Part shown: positions 7,925 through 16,388 of the stretch, piece after piece
Numbering within the stretch: position 1 is the first letter of the stretch
Layout: each line of letters starts with the position of its first letter
NCBI RefSeq assembly: GCF_042666235.1
Contig: NZ_JBHTFQ010000001.1
Coordinates: 558,001-622,000, forward strand
Length of the DNA: 64,000 nucleotides
From: Halodurantibacterium daqingensis
Lineage (GTDB): Bacteria; Pseudomonadota; Alphaproteobacteria; Rhodobacterales; Rhodobacteraceae
Direction: 5' to 3'
Position numbers and translations under genes: made by a program
Notes under the pieces: generated by a model
Told to the model about the DNA's origin: nothing
The model's database searches: none
What the model saw: the letters and a program-made list of their open reading frames with translations, nothing else

Positions 7925-8499
7925 TCCGTCATCCAGGTGGTGATCCGGGCCAGATCGGGGCGCGGGCGGTCCGGCGGGGCCGAGCGCTCGGTGCCGATAT
8001 GGATCAGCCCGGCAACGAATTCATGGGGCTGCAGGCCCAGCCCTGCGGTGGCGAAGTCGCGATCCTGGCTGGCCCAGCCGGTCAGCCAGTTCGCGCCCCA
8101 GCCAGAAGCCAGCGCGGCATTCAGCAGCGCAAGGCAGACCGCGCCGGCGGACAGGATCTGTTCGATCTCGGGTATCTTGGGCGAGGGCTGCGGCGCGGCG
8201 ATCACCGCCACCACCAGATCTGCATCGGCAAACTGTGCCGTCCCCTTGTCAATCTGCTCGGGTGCAAGGCCCAGCGACGCGCCCCGACTGCGGGCCAACG
8301 CGGCAAGCCGCGTCAGCGCGACCTTTTCCAGCACGATGAAGCGCCAGGGCTCCAGCTTGCCGTGGTCAGGGGTGCGGGCGGCCGCAGTCAGGATCTGCTC
8401 CAGCGCCGCGCGGTCCGGCACGGGCAGGGCCAGCGTCTTGGCCGGGCGCGACCGCCGCGTGAGGAGGAACTCGAGCGCGGCAGGATTGGGGGTGGGCAT
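7921..8499 (-). CDS. Nitroreductase family flavoprotein (YdjA-like)
   Basis: A short 192-residue NAD(P)H-dependent FMN nitroreductase. Diagnostic parts are LLTRRSRPAKTL at the N terminus (FMN phosphate contact), AARTPDHGKLEPWRFIVL and a late GWGANWLTGW segment. Length and sequence fit the small YdjA-like subgroup. The natural substrate is unknown. The start at 8499 has GGAGAG upstream and shares one base with the stop codon of the preceding gene (TGATG), so translation is coupled. A longer open frame upstream lies inside the HDAC gene and is rejected. Confidence 0.88.
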   Translation of the reverse strand: MPTPNPAALEFLLTRRSRPAKTLALPVPDRAALEQILTAAARTPDHGKLEPWRFIVLEKVALTRLAALARSRGASLGLAPEQIDKGTAQFADADLVVAVIAAPQPSPKIPEIEQILSAGAVCLALLNAALASGWGANWLTGWASQDRDFATAGLGLQPHEFVAGLIHIGTERSAPPDRPRPDLARITTWMTE

Positions 8500-9638
8500 C
8501 AGTCTCTCCGGTCTGGTTCGGTGGTGTCGGGGGACGTTGCGAGGAACGTTTCGTAATCGCTCAGCAGCGCGTCGATCATGGCATCGAAGCGGGGGCCGGG
8601 CTGTCGCGCGGCAAGCGTTGCGGCCAATGGGTCGGGGGCGGTGGCGGCACTGCCGGAAAGCTCTTCCAGCACGGCATGGCCGCAGAAAGGCACGTGCACC
8701 TCCGAATAGCCGCCTTCGTGCACAAGGCACAGCCGGCCATCGCACAGACGTTCTGCAGCCTTCATGATGCGTCGCGTCATCTCGCGGAAGGTGTCGGCAG
8801 TGGCCAGCGTCCGGCCCAGCGGGTCAACGGCCGAGGCATCATAGCCGCAGGCAACGATGATCACATCCGGAGCAAAGTGCTTTAGTGCCGGCAGAACCAG
8901 ACGATCAAAGGCGGCAAGAAAACCTGCGTGCCCTGTACCAGGCGGCAGCGGGATGTTCAGGTTCGTGCCGAACCCCGTTCCTTCGCCGCGCGCCTCGATA
9001 CTGCCGGTATCCAGGGGATAGTTCGCCTCCTGGTGCAGCGAGATGCACAGCACGTCCGGGTCGCGATAATAGATCGCCTCGGTGCCGTTGCCATGATGCA
9101 CGTCCCAGTCCACCACTGCAAAGCGGCGGGCCAGCCCTTCGGCACGGGCGGCCTCGATGGCGACGGCGATATTGGCCAAAAGGCAGAAACCGTTCGGGTA
9201 ATCGGGCAGGCAGTGATGCCCTGGCGGCCGCGACAGCGCATAGGCGTTCTGCACCTCGCCCCGAAGAACGGCGCGCAATGCCGCCTGGGCCAACCCGGCC
9301 GAGAGGGCGGCAAGTTCATACCCGCCCGGCCCGAACGGTGCGCGCGGACCCAGTTCTCCGCCGCCGGCATCCGACAAGGCGCGGAACCGTGCAAGGTAGC
9401 TTTCGGGATGGACCCGCCCAAGGTCGGTGTCCGAGGCCGGTGCGGCGCCGCGCACGTCCAGATCCCGGATCAGGCCGGTGGCCTCGATCAGGTTCTTCAG
9501 CCGGCGCTTGGTTTCAGGGTTTTCGGGCAAGCCGCCTGCGGCGATCGGCTGAACCAGTCCGCCCACCGGAAGGGTGAAGGCATAGTTGCCGCCGCCGTGC
9601 CAGAAGCAGCGTTCATCCCAGAAAAATCCTGTTGCCAT
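8499..9638 (-). CDS. Histone deacetylase family protein (class II HDAC/acetylpolyamine amidohydrolase-like)
   Basis: A 379-residue arginase-fold deacetylase. Catalytic features are visible: RPPGHH with the tandem active-site histidines, zinc ligands in WDVHHGNGTE (Asp and His) and in ACGYDASAVDPLG (second Asp), and LVHEGGYSE carrying the transition-state region. Bacterial relatives remove acetyl groups from polyamines or small metabolites, sometimes from proteins; the substrate here cannot be told. It heads the HDAC-nitroreductase-EI24 unit. Confidence 0.92.
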   Translation of the reverse strand: MATGFFWDERCFWHGGGNYAFTLPVGGLVQPIAAGGLPENPETKRRLKNLIEATGLIRDLDVRGAAPASDTDLGRVHPESYLARFRALSDAGGGELGPRAPFGPGGYELAALSAGLAQAALRAVLRGEVQNAYALSRPPGHHCLPDYPNGFCLLANIAVAIEAARAEGLARRFAVVDWDVHHGNGTEAIYYRDPDVLCISLHQEANYPLDTGSIEARGEGTGFGTNLNIPLPPGTGHAGFLAAFDRLVLPALKHFAPDVIIVACGYDASAVDPLGRTLATADTFREMTRRIMKAAERLCDGRLCLVHEGGYSEVHVPFCGHAVLEELSGSAATAPDPLAATLAARQPGPRFDAMIDALLSDYETFLATSPDTTEPDRRD

Positions 9639-9718
9639 TTCGCCTCCGGCTTGTGCCCGCGATTGTTTCGCGCCAGCCTAAGGAAGCCGAGCGCCCTTGA
9701 CCAGTCCGGACCGTCGCG

Positions 9719-9976
9719 ATGCCCACGCCTGACCTTCGCCATCTTGTCCAGCCTTCGGGGCAGATTGCGGTGCGGGTCACCCCGAGGGCTGCGCGCAACC
9801 TGGTGCGGATTGACGAGGTGGGGATGATCCGCGTCCAGGTAACCTGTGCCCCAGAGGACGGAAAGGCCAACCGTGCGGTCACCCGCCTGTTGGCCGACGC
9901 CCTTGGGGTGGCGCCAGGCCGGCTGGAACTGCTGCGCGGCGCGAAACATCGCGACAAGCTGTTTCGCCTGCTGTAA
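9719..9976 (+). CDS. DUF167 (YggU) family protein
   Basis: An 85-residue protein matching the DUF167/YggU fold: IAVRVTPRAARNLV near residue 16, VTCAPEDGKANRAV in the middle and the end motif LLRGAKHRDKLFRL. The family is widespread and structurally known but has no firm function. Length is normal. It stands alone, divergent from the HDAC gene. Confidence 0.9.
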   Translation: MPTPDLRHLVQPSGQIAVRVTPRAARNLVRIDEVGMIRVQVTCAPEDGKANRAVTRLLADALGVAPGRLELLRGAKHRDKLFRLL

Positions 9977-10048
9977 GGGGGCACAGGAACAGCAGGCCGT
10001 TTTCCTTCGTTGTGCCCCGCATCTTGACGGTGGCGCGGAAAGCCGGTT

Positions 10049-10291
10049 TCAGCCCTCGCGGCGCGGGGTCAGGCGATAGACGCCCTCGGGCAGGTTCAGT
10101 GCCGCCGCAAGCTCGCGCACCTGGGCGTTTGAAAGGGTGATGCGGACGACCTCATCCTTGCGCGGGTCGTATTGTTCAACGGTCACACATTCCTCGAAGG
10201 CCTGCAGGATCACGTCTTCCTGCAGGGGGGCAGCCCCTTCATCGACGAGGGTGATGACAGTCGCGTCAAAATCGTGCTCGATGCTAAACAT
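10049..10291 (-). CDS. Conserved hypothetical protein (80 aa)
   Basis: No family is recognised with certainty. The 80-residue product begins MFSIEHDFDATVITLVDEG, contains QEDVILQAFEECVTVEQYD and ends in EGVYRLTPRREG; it is acidic, soluble and without signal or membrane segments. A frame open further upstream to 10522 is rich in Pro, Ala and Ser and overlaps the M48 gene, so the ATG at 10291 is chosen. Divergent from the M48 lipoprotein gene. Confidence 0.65.
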   Translation of the reverse strand: MFSIEHDFDATVITLVDEGAAPLQEDVILQAFEECVTVEQYDPRKDEVVRITLSNAQVRELAAALNLPEGVYRLTPRREG

Positions 10292-10437
10292 GGCCCCAGC
10301 ATGGGCCGGGATGCGCGCTTTGAAAAGCCCCCACATGCTGCACACACATGGCGTTGACGCGAGTTTGAGTGCGCCGGGGCTTTTCCGTGCAGGAGGGCGT
10401 GCTAGAAACGGGTGATCAACAAGGCATGAGGCAGATG

Positions 10438-11166
10438 ATGATCCGGGGCATGGCGCTCGTTCTGGTGGGGATACTTGCGGGCTGTGCGCCGCTGCCGGTG
10501 GCAGTGCCTGCGCCTGCACCATCGACGCGTCCCGTGCCGGTGGCGCAACCCGAGCCGGTGCAGCGGCTTGACGCGGAAACGGCCGCGCGCAATTTCACCG
10601 CCGTCGTCGCCCGGATGGAACCTGTAGCCGAGCGGGAATGCCTGGCGCGCACGCGCAACGTTGATTGCGACTTCCTGATCACGGTGGATCGCACGCCGGG
10701 CGCGCCAGCCAACGCCTTTCAGACGCTGGATCGCAACGGGCGTCCCGTCATCGGTTTCACGCTGGCGCTGATCGCCGAGGCGCGCAACCAGGACGAGCTT
10801 GCCTTCATCCTTGGCCATGAGGCCGCCCATCACATCGCCGGCCATATACCCAGAACGCAGCAGTCGGCGGTGACGGGCGCCATGATCCTTGGCACGCTTG
10901 CCTCGCTTGGCGGTGCCTCGCCCGAGGCCGTGCGCGATTTCGAACGCGCCGGCGCAACCATCGGCGCCCGAAGCTACAGCCGCGAATTCGAGCTTGAAGC
11001 TGATGCACTCGGGACGATTCTTGCCTGGCGGGCGGGCTACGATCCCGAACGCGGCGCGGAATTCTTCAGCCGCATCCCCGATCCCGGCAACCGCTTCCTG
11101 GGCACCCATCCGCCGAATGCGCAGCGGGCCGAGGTGGTGCGGCGCACGGTGGCTCAACTGCGCTGA
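10438..11166 (+). CDS. M48 family metallopeptidase lipoprotein
   Basis: A secreted lipoprotein peptidase: the signal peptide ends in a lipobox LAGC within the first 20 residues, followed by a Pro/Ala/Val linker. The zinc motif HEAAH (in ILGHEAAHHIAGH) and the third ligand Glu in EFELEADALG are intact, as is the C-terminal THPPNAQRAE typical of BepA/LoiP-like periplasmic proteases that act in outer-membrane protein quality control. Three closely spaced ATGs exist (10426, 10435, 10438); the last has GAGG six bases upstream. The exact start is uncertain by up to four residues. Confidence 0.88.
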   Translation: MIRGMALVLVGILAGCAPLPVAVPAPAPSTRPVPVAQPEPVQRLDAETAARNFTAVVARMEPVAERECLARTRNVDCDFLITVDRTPGAPANAFQTLDRNGRPVIGFTLALIAEARNQDELAFILGHEAAHHIAGHIPRTQQSAVTGAMILGTLASLGGASPEAVRDFERAGATIGARSYSREFELEADALGTILAWRAGYDPERGAEFFSRIPDPGNRFLGTHPPNAQRAEVVRRTVAQLR

Positions 11167-11238
11167 CTTGATCTGGATCATGGCCCGTCCGTCGCTGCGG
11201 CCGCACCCTTGGGCAAATGCGGATGACGGAGGATGACA

Positions 11239-11493
11239 ATGTTCGGATTGACCAAGCTTGATCTTCACGCGGGCCTTGTGAACCGGATGGGCGACGTGCT
11301 GGGTGCCGATCTTGGGGTGGCGCTGGTCGAGGGGCGGCTGAGCGGCCAGGAACTGCGCGGCGCGGTGCTGCGCTGCTGTGGTTGCGGCAGCGAAAGCGCT
11401 TGCGATCGCTGGCTCGAGGATCATCGCGCAGGTGCAGAGGCCGCACCCGCCTATTGCCGCAATGAAGCCCTGTTCGAGCGCCTGAAGCCCTGA
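11239..11493 (+). CDS. DUF6455 family protein
   Basis: An 84-residue protein with a cluster of cysteines (CCGCGSESAC, then YCRN), in the pattern of the small DUF6455 proteins of Rhodobacteraceae; metal or iron-sulfur binding is possible but not shown. GGAGG at 11228-11232 lies six bases before the ATG at 11239, which is preferred over 11233. Function unknown. Confidence 0.78.
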   Translation: MFGLTKLDLHAGLVNRMGDVLGADLGVALVEGRLSGQELRGAVLRCCGCGSESACDRWLEDHRAGAEAAPAYCRNEALFERLKP

Positions 11494-11533
11494 CCCACGT
11501 CTTTCCGGCTGGTTCTGTGCCCAGGGAGGCCAT

Positions 11534-11908
11534 ATGACCTCCCCAATGCGCCAGTTCGACAACATCATCAGCGATCGGGGTTCGCGCTATGCGATGAGCG
11601 GCGGCCCTGTAACCGGCCGCTCCGGCGTTCAGGCCTTTCTGAAGGCGCTTCTGCGCGACAAGCGCTTCGCCAGGGCCACGCATAATACCTGGGCCGTGCT
11701 GCTTGAGGCAGACGGGCAGATCACGCCGCTGAAGGGCGACGATGGCGAGGCGGGTGCGGGTGCCGTGATCCTGCGGATGCTCGAGCGCGACTCCGTGACC
11801 AATCATCTGATCGTGGTGACCCGCTGGTACGGCGGGGTGCGGTTGGGTGGCGACCGTTTCCGCCATGTGCAGGAGGCCGTTCGGCATTATCTCGGCCACA
11901 TCGGCTGA
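11534..11908 (+). CDS. YigZ/IMPACT family protein (UPF0029 domain only)
   Basis: The 124-residue product matches the N-terminal UPF0029 domain of YigZ/IMPACT: THNTWAVL, DDGEAGAGAVILRML and VVTRWYGGVRLGGDRFRHV. Full YigZ proteins are about 200 residues with a second C-terminal domain (DUF1949), which is missing here; single-domain forms are common in this bacterial group, so this is probably not a truncation. IMPACT proteins interact with translation factors, but the bacterial role is unsettled. Confidence 0.85.
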   Translation: MTSPMRQFDNIISDRGSRYAMSGGPVTGRSGVQAFLKALLRDKRFARATHNTWAVLLEADGQITPLKGDDGEAGAGAVILRMLERDSVTNHLIVVTRWYGGVRLGGDRFRHVQEAVRHYLGHIG

Positions 11909-12028
11909 GGCCGAGCTGCCGCAAGGTCCGTTCGACGCCGGCCAGGTTCCGCGCATCGGCTTGCCGAGACGGAACATAGCCGCGGGCGAGGGGTTGACTG
12001 GCATGACTTCGAAACGACGGAGAACAAC

Positions 12029-12379
12029 ATGCAAACCTCTGGCCAAAGCCTGATTTCATCGAACGACGTGAACGGAACCAACGTCTACAGCCCTGCGGGC
12101 GACAAGTTGGGCCATATCGATCATCTGATGATCGACAAGGTGTCCGGCAAGGTAACCTATGCCGTGATGGGCTTCGGCGGTTTCCTGGGGATGGGCGAAG
12201 ATCATTACCCGATCCCATGGGGCAAGCTGCGCTACGACATCACCCAGGACGGATATGTGACGGATCTGACGCAAGAGCAGCTCGAAGGCGCGCCGGCCCG
12301 CGACGCGGACTGGTATCGCAACCGCGACTGGGAAGAGCGGACACATCGCCACTATGGGGTTCATCCCTACTGGATGTAG
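12029..12379 (+). CDS. PRC-barrel domain protein
   Basis: A 116-residue single-domain PRC-barrel protein: NGTNVYSPAGDKLGHIDHLM followed by SGKVTYAVMGFGGFLGMGEDHYPIPW. Homologues are stress-induced or envelope-associated proteins in alphaproteobacteria; the PRC domain is also found in RimM and the photosynthetic reaction centre H subunit. No signal peptide is seen. GGAG precedes the ATG. It lies directly upstream of a decayed tyrosine-kinase fragment. Confidence 0.88.
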   Translation: MQTSGQSLISSNDVNGTNVYSPAGDKLGHIDHLMIDKVSGKVTYAVMGFGGFLGMGEDHYPIPWGKLRYDITQDGYVTDLTQEQLEGAPARDADWYRNRDWEERTHRHYGVHPYWM

Positions 12380-12426
12380 TCCTTCGCAAGAATGCGCGTG
12401 CGCCCCGGGTGGGGCGCGCGCGACAT

Positions 12427-12804
12427 TCGCTTGCCTCGGAGGGATTCGCTGCGCTTCTGGGCGAGGCGCGGGCGCCCTTCGAGGTGATCGTGCTGGGCAG
12501 CCCGCCCGTCCTGCCGGTTGTCGATACGCGCTATATCGCGCCGCTGGCGGATGCGGTGGTGCTGGTGGTCCGTGCCGGCGAGAGGGCGCAGGGCGATCTG
12601 CGCCAGAGCGTTGCACAACTGCAGGAGGCGATGCGCCCCGGAGCGGCATTGTGCCTTGCCCTGAATCAGGAGGACGAGTCGGCCCGCAGGTCGCGGTATT
12701 ATGCCGAGAATACGGCGGAGACTTCGCGCGGCTTGCGGTTCGGGCGATGGGTCTGGCGCGGCCGCCGGGGAACGTCTGTGCCTCTGCGCCCGCCCGGCGA
12801 ATGA
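12427..12804 (+). pseudogene. Remnant of a polysaccharide BY-tyrosine kinase (Wzc/CpsD-type), C-terminal part
   Basis: In one frame without a start codon of its own, residues matching the end of the CpsD/Wzc kinase domain are recognisable: FAALLGEARAPFEVIVLGSPPV, VVDTRYIAPLADAVVLVVRAG and a family-like RSRYYAENTAE end. Normal kinases read V-I-L-D-T-P-P at the Walker A' motif; here the essential Asp is replaced (VLGSPPV). The P-loop and membrane parts are absent: upstream is the intact PRC-barrel gene. The clear resemblance ends near 12720 and the frame runs to a TGA at 12804. This is a gene relic lying 2.2 kb from the polysaccharide operon. Confidence 0.72.
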
Positions 12805-13179
12805 ACCCGGCCAGTCAGGAAGCCCGCCGTCTCACGAGGTCTCACGAGGGGCCGCCAGCTGACGGAGGCCGGGGCGGAGCCCGCAGCCACGCGCGACTGA
12901 TGGCCGGCGCCGCGCAGAACTGCGGAAATCACGATTTCACCCACGCGGCCGGGCTTTTCGGCGCGAATGCCCCGGCACACCCAGTGGCAACAAGACGATC
13001 GGCGTCATGATCTTCGCCCTGCAATACGAAGGAAACTCGCCCGCAGCGGCGGCAATGGCGGTGCTCTCCGACGATGCGGGTGATCATGGCGACGAGTTGG
13101 GCCTTGAGGAGGCCTGCCCGCAGACAATAGGTTGATAGCCCTGCCGCGATGTCTTTGATGGCGAGAGTTCTGATCCCGC
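12805..13179. other. Gene-free stretch between the kinase remnant and rimO
   Basis: No reading frame on either strand is recognisable as a gene. A minus-strand frame of 89 codons overlaps the rimO 3' end and has no family resemblance. A 10-base unit is repeated twice in tandem at 12831-12850 (CTCACGAGGT, CTCACGAGGG). Together with the kinase relic this looks like decaying DNA left after a deletion or rearrangement. Confidence 0.5.
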
Positions 13180-14574
13180 TCAGACGAGACGGCCCCAAAG
13201 ATCATATTCGCCTGCCTCTTCAACCTCGACCGTCACGATCTGTCCGACACTCAGCGCCTCGAATGCTTCGTCGATGAACAGGTTTCCGTCGATTTCCGGC
13301 GCATCCGCCTTGGTGCGGCAGGTCGCACCCTCGGCATCGATGGCGTCGATGATGACGTCCATCCGCAGCCCGACCTTGGCGGCGAGCTTTGCCTCGGAAA
13401 TCGCCTGCGCCTTTTCCATGAAGCGTTCCCAGCGGTCCTGCTTGACCTCTTCGGGCACGTGGCCGGGCAAGGCGTTCGACCGCGCCCCGGCGACGTTTTC
13501 GTATTTGAAGCAGCCGACGCGGTCCAGCTGCGCCTCATCCAGCCAGTCGAGCAGGGTCTGGAATTCTTCCTCCGTCTCACCGGGATAGCCGACGATGAAG
13601 GTCGACCGCAGCGTGATATCGGGGCAGTCGGCGCGCCAGCGGGCGATTTCGTCCAGCGTCCGCGCCGCCGCCGCCGGCCGCGCCATCCGTTTCAGAACAT
13701 CGGGGTGCGCGTGCTGGAAGGGGATGTCGAGATAGGGCAGCACCAGACCGTCGGCCATCAGCGGGATCAGGTCGCGCACATGCGGGTAGGGGTAGACATA
13801 ATGCAGCCGCACCCAGGCGCCGAGTTGCCCGAGTTCGCGCGCCAGATCGGTGATATGCGTCCGAACCTCGCCGCCCTTCCACGGGTGAAGGTCATGCTTG
13901 CGGTCGACGCCGTAGGCAGAGGTGTCCTGAGAGATCACCAGCAGTTCGCGCACCCCGTTCTGCACCAGCTTTTCCGCCTCGCGCAGGACGGCATGGACAG
14001 GGCGGCTGACCAGACGCCCGCGCATGTCGGGGATGATGCAGAACTTGCACTTGTGGTTGCAGCCTTCGGAAATCTTCAGATAGCTGTAATGGCGCGGCGT
14101 CAGGCTGACGCCCGAGGCCGGCAGCAGGTCGATGAACGGGTCGGGGCTGGGCGGAACCGCCCCATGCACCGCATCCAGCACCTGTTCATATTGATGCGGC
14201 CCGGTCACCGCCAGCACCCGGGGATGCGCGCCGGTGATATAGTCGGGCTCGGCCCCCAGGCAGCCGGTGACGATGACGCGGCCGTTTTCGCGCAGCGCCT
14301 CGCCGATGGCCTCCAGGCTTTCGGCCTTGGCACTGTCGAGGAAACCGCAGGTGTTCACGATCACCGCATCCGCCCCCGCATAATCGGGGCTGATCGCGTA
14401 ACCCTCGGCCCGCAGGCGCGTCAGGATGCGTTCGCTGTCCACCAATGCCTTGGGGCAGCCAAGGCTGACCATGCCGATGGTCGGCTGGCCCGAACGCGCA
14501 CTGTCGCGGCGGGTCGTGTCAAAGACCGGCGCGGGCGCCAGATCGGGGCGGAGGTTGGGCGGGTTCGTGGACAT
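13180..14574 (-). CDS. rimO: Ribosomal protein S12 methylthiotransferase RimO
   Basis: A 464-residue radical-SAM methylthiotransferase that adds a methylthio group to Asp88 of ribosomal protein S12. Order: UPF0004 domain with three iron-sulfur cysteines (VSLGCPKALVDSE, NTCGFLDSAK, TGCLGAEPD), the radical-SAM C-x3-C-x2-C (EGCNHKCKFCIIP), and a C-terminal TRAM domain. The S-L-G-C-P-K start of the domain separates RimO from MiaB, which is also in this window at 45970. The frame is open 231 bases further upstream; the ATG at 14574 is chosen because the extension has no family resemblance and enters the manC promoter region. Confidence 0.95.
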   Translation of the reverse strand: MSTNPPNLRPDLAPAPVFDTTRRDSARSGQPTIGMVSLGCPKALVDSERILTRLRAEGYAISPDYAGADAVIVNTCGFLDSAKAESLEAIGEALRENGRVIVTGCLGAEPDYITGAHPRVLAVTGPHQYEQVLDAVHGAVPPSPDPFIDLLPASGVSLTPRHYSYLKISEGCNHKCKFCIIPDMRGRLVSRPVHAVLREAEKLVQNGVRELLVISQDTSAYGVDRKHDLHPWKGGEVRTHITDLARELGQLGAWVRLHYVYPYPHVRDLIPLMADGLVLPYLDIPFQHAHPDVLKRMARPAAAARTLDEIARWRADCPDITLRSTFIVGYPGETEEEFQTLLDWLDEAQLDRVGCFKYENVAGARSNALPGHVPEEVKQDRWERFMEKAQAISEAKLAAKVGLRMDVIIDAIDAEGATCRTKADAPEIDGNLFIDEAFEALSVGQIVTVEVEEAGEYDLWGRLV

Positions 14575-14969
14575 GCGCCGCATATAGCCGAGCCCGCCCC
14601 CGCCGGGAAGAGGGTGCGGCCTGCTCATCCCGTCTCCGTGAAGGGCCGGCTTTGCCAGCCAGAAGGCCCTGATCCATGACGATGGCGCAGTGGCGACTAA
14701 CGGGGTCGAGAATTGCTCGGCAGCAGGTCCGGACCCGGCTCGGCGCGTCGAGGTGCATGAAAAACATTTGCATGGATGGATGAAATACAATTTAAAGTTG
14801 TGCAAATCGGATCGGGTCCAGGAGGGCAGGAATGGTTGGTTCTTCCAGTGCGGCTGATGCAGAGGTCCTCGAACGTCGGAAAGAGGTTCGACAATCCGGC
14901 TGGCAGGCCTGTATGAAAGACGGCACTGTGCCGCAGATGCCCTGTTCCCTGGGCCTGCGGGAGAACCTG
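14575..14969. promoter_or_regulatory. Divergent control region between rimO and the polysaccharide operon, with AT-rich island
   Basis: This 395-base gap separates rimO (minus) from manC (plus). It holds no RNA gene that can be recognised. A sharply AT-rich island at 14757-14806 stands out in the GC-rich context and contains an inverted pair TTTGCA (14767) and TGCAAA (14801) flanking ATACAATTTAAAGTTG. A loose promoter TTGCAT-N17-TTTAAA (14768-14796) could drive manC with a leader of about 165 bases. Such AT-rich islands are typical targets for Ros/MucR or H-NS-like regulators of exopolysaccharide genes; no specific site is proven. Confidence 0.4.
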
Positions 14970-16388
14970 ATGATGATCACGCCAGTCTTGCTTTGCGGTG
15001 GGTCGGGGACACGGCTTTGGCCCGTCTCGCGCAAAAGCTATCCCAAGCAGTTCACACGTCTGATCGGAAACCAGAGCCTGTTCCAGGCGTCGGCGCAACG
15101 GCTTGCCAGCGTGGGTTTCGGCGCGCCGGTCGTTGTTACCGGCAGCGATTTCCGCTTTGTCGTGGGTGAACAGCTGCTCGAGGCCGGGGTGGATCCGGGG
15201 ACGATTCTCATCGAGCCCTCGGCGCGCAACACCGGTCCCGCCATTCTGGCCGCGGCGCTGCACATGTCCCGGACGGACCCCGATGCGTTGATGCTGGTTG
15301 CGCCTTCGGACCATGTCATGCCCGACCCGGAGGCCTTTCGTGCGGCGGTGGCGACAGCTGTTCCCGCTGCCCGGGCGGGGCGGATCGTCACCTTCGGCAT
15401 CCGGCCCACCCATGCCGAAACCGGCTATGGCTGGCTTGAACTTGGCGAGGATCCGGCGCCCGGTTCCCCGGTGCCGCTGCGCCGTTTCGTGGAAAAGCCG
15501 GATGCGGCGCAGGCCGCTGCGATGCTGGCGGCAGGCAGCTATCTTTGGAACGCGGGGATATTCCTGTTCTCGGCTCGGGTCCTGTTGGAGGCCTTCGAGG
15601 CCCATTGTCCTGCACTGCTGGAACCGGTCGCGGCCGCCGTCGAGCGCGCGCGCCCGGATCTTGGCTTCCTGCGCCTTGACCCCGACGCCTGGGCGGGGGC
15701 CGAAGATATCTCGATCGACTATGCGGTGATGGAGCGGGCAGGCAACCTGTCGGTGGTGCCCTTCAGTGGTGGCTGGTCGGACTTGGGCGGCTGGGACGCG
15801 ATCTGGCGCGAGATGTCGCCAGATGCCGACGGCATGGCCGTCTTGGGTCCGGTGACGGCCATCGATTGCAGGAACAGCCTGCTTCGGTCCGAGTCGGAAG
15901 GGCTGGAACTGGTGGGCATCGGCCTGCGCGACATGATCGCCGTGGCGATGCCCGATGCGGTGTTGATCGCAGACCGCTCCCGGGGCCAGGAGGTCAAGCT
16001 GGCTGTTACGGCGCTGCGCGAAAAGGGCGCGCGCCAAGCCGAGGCGTTTGCGCGCGACCACCGACCTTGGGGGTGGTTCGAAACCCTTGCCGCCGCCGAC
16101 CGGTTCCAGGTCAAGCGGATCGTGGTGCGTCCGGGCGGGGTGCTGAGCCTGCAAAGCCACATGCACCGTTCCGAACACTGGGTGGTTGTCTGCGGGACAG
16201 CGCGGATCACCCTGAACGGCGAAGAACGCCTGCTGAGCGAAAACGAATCGGTCTATATCCCCCTGGGCGCGGTGCATCGCCTGGAAAATCCCGGCAAGCT
16301 GCCAATGGTGCTGATCGAGGTGCAGACCGGCAGCTATCTGGGCGAGGATGACATCACGCGGTACGAGGATGTCTATGCACGTCCCTGA
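14970..16388 (+). CDS. manC: Mannose-1-phosphate guanylyltransferase / mannose-6-phosphate isomerase
   Basis: A 472-residue bifunctional type II enzyme. The N-terminal nucleotidyltransferase has LCGGSGTRLWPVSRKSYPKQF, the signature of GDP-mannose pyrophosphorylase, plus VEKPD and FSGGWSDLGGWD. The C-terminal cupin isomerase half has RPWGWFETL, LQSHMHRSEHWVVV and VYIPLGAVHRLENPG. It makes GDP-mannose and interconverts mannose-6-P and fructose-6-P, opening the GDP-fucose route. The start at 14970 has GGGAG six bases upstream; the frame is open 138 bases further, but the added residues are unlike the family. First gene of the polysaccharide operon; it overlaps gmd by 14 bases. Confidence 0.95.
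   Translation: MMITPVLLCGGSGTRLWPVSRKSYPKQFTRLIGNQSLFQASAQRLASVGFGAPVVVTGSDFRFVVGEQLLEAGVDPGTILIEPSARNTGPAILAAALHMSRTDPDALMLVAPSDHVMPDPEAFRAAVATAVPAARAGRIVTFGIRPTHAETGYGWLELGEDPAPGSPVPLRRFVEKPDAAQAAAMLAAGSYLWNAGIFLFSARVLLEAFEAHCPALLEPVAAAVERARPDLGFLRLDPDAWAGAEDISIDYAVMERAGNLSVVPFSGGWSDLGGWDAIWREMSPDADGMAVLGPVTAIDCRNSLLRSESEGLELVGIGLRDMIAVAMPDAVLIADRSRGQEVKLAVTALREKGARQAEAFARDHRPWGWFETLAAADRFQVKRIVVRPGGVLSLQSHMHRSEHWVVVCGTARITLNGEERLLSENESVYIPLGAVHRLENPGKLPMVLIEVQTGSYLGEDDITRYEDVYARP

Noticed and set aside
12831..12850. Tandem decamer CTCACGAGGT/G as a possible CRISPR or integration repeat
   Set aside because: Only two units and no spacers or partner repeats.
12929..13198. An 89-codon minus-strand frame containing a C-x2-C-like RHCRRCG
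   Set aside because: No recognisable family, no Shine-Dalgarno, overlaps the rimO end and lies in decayed DNA.
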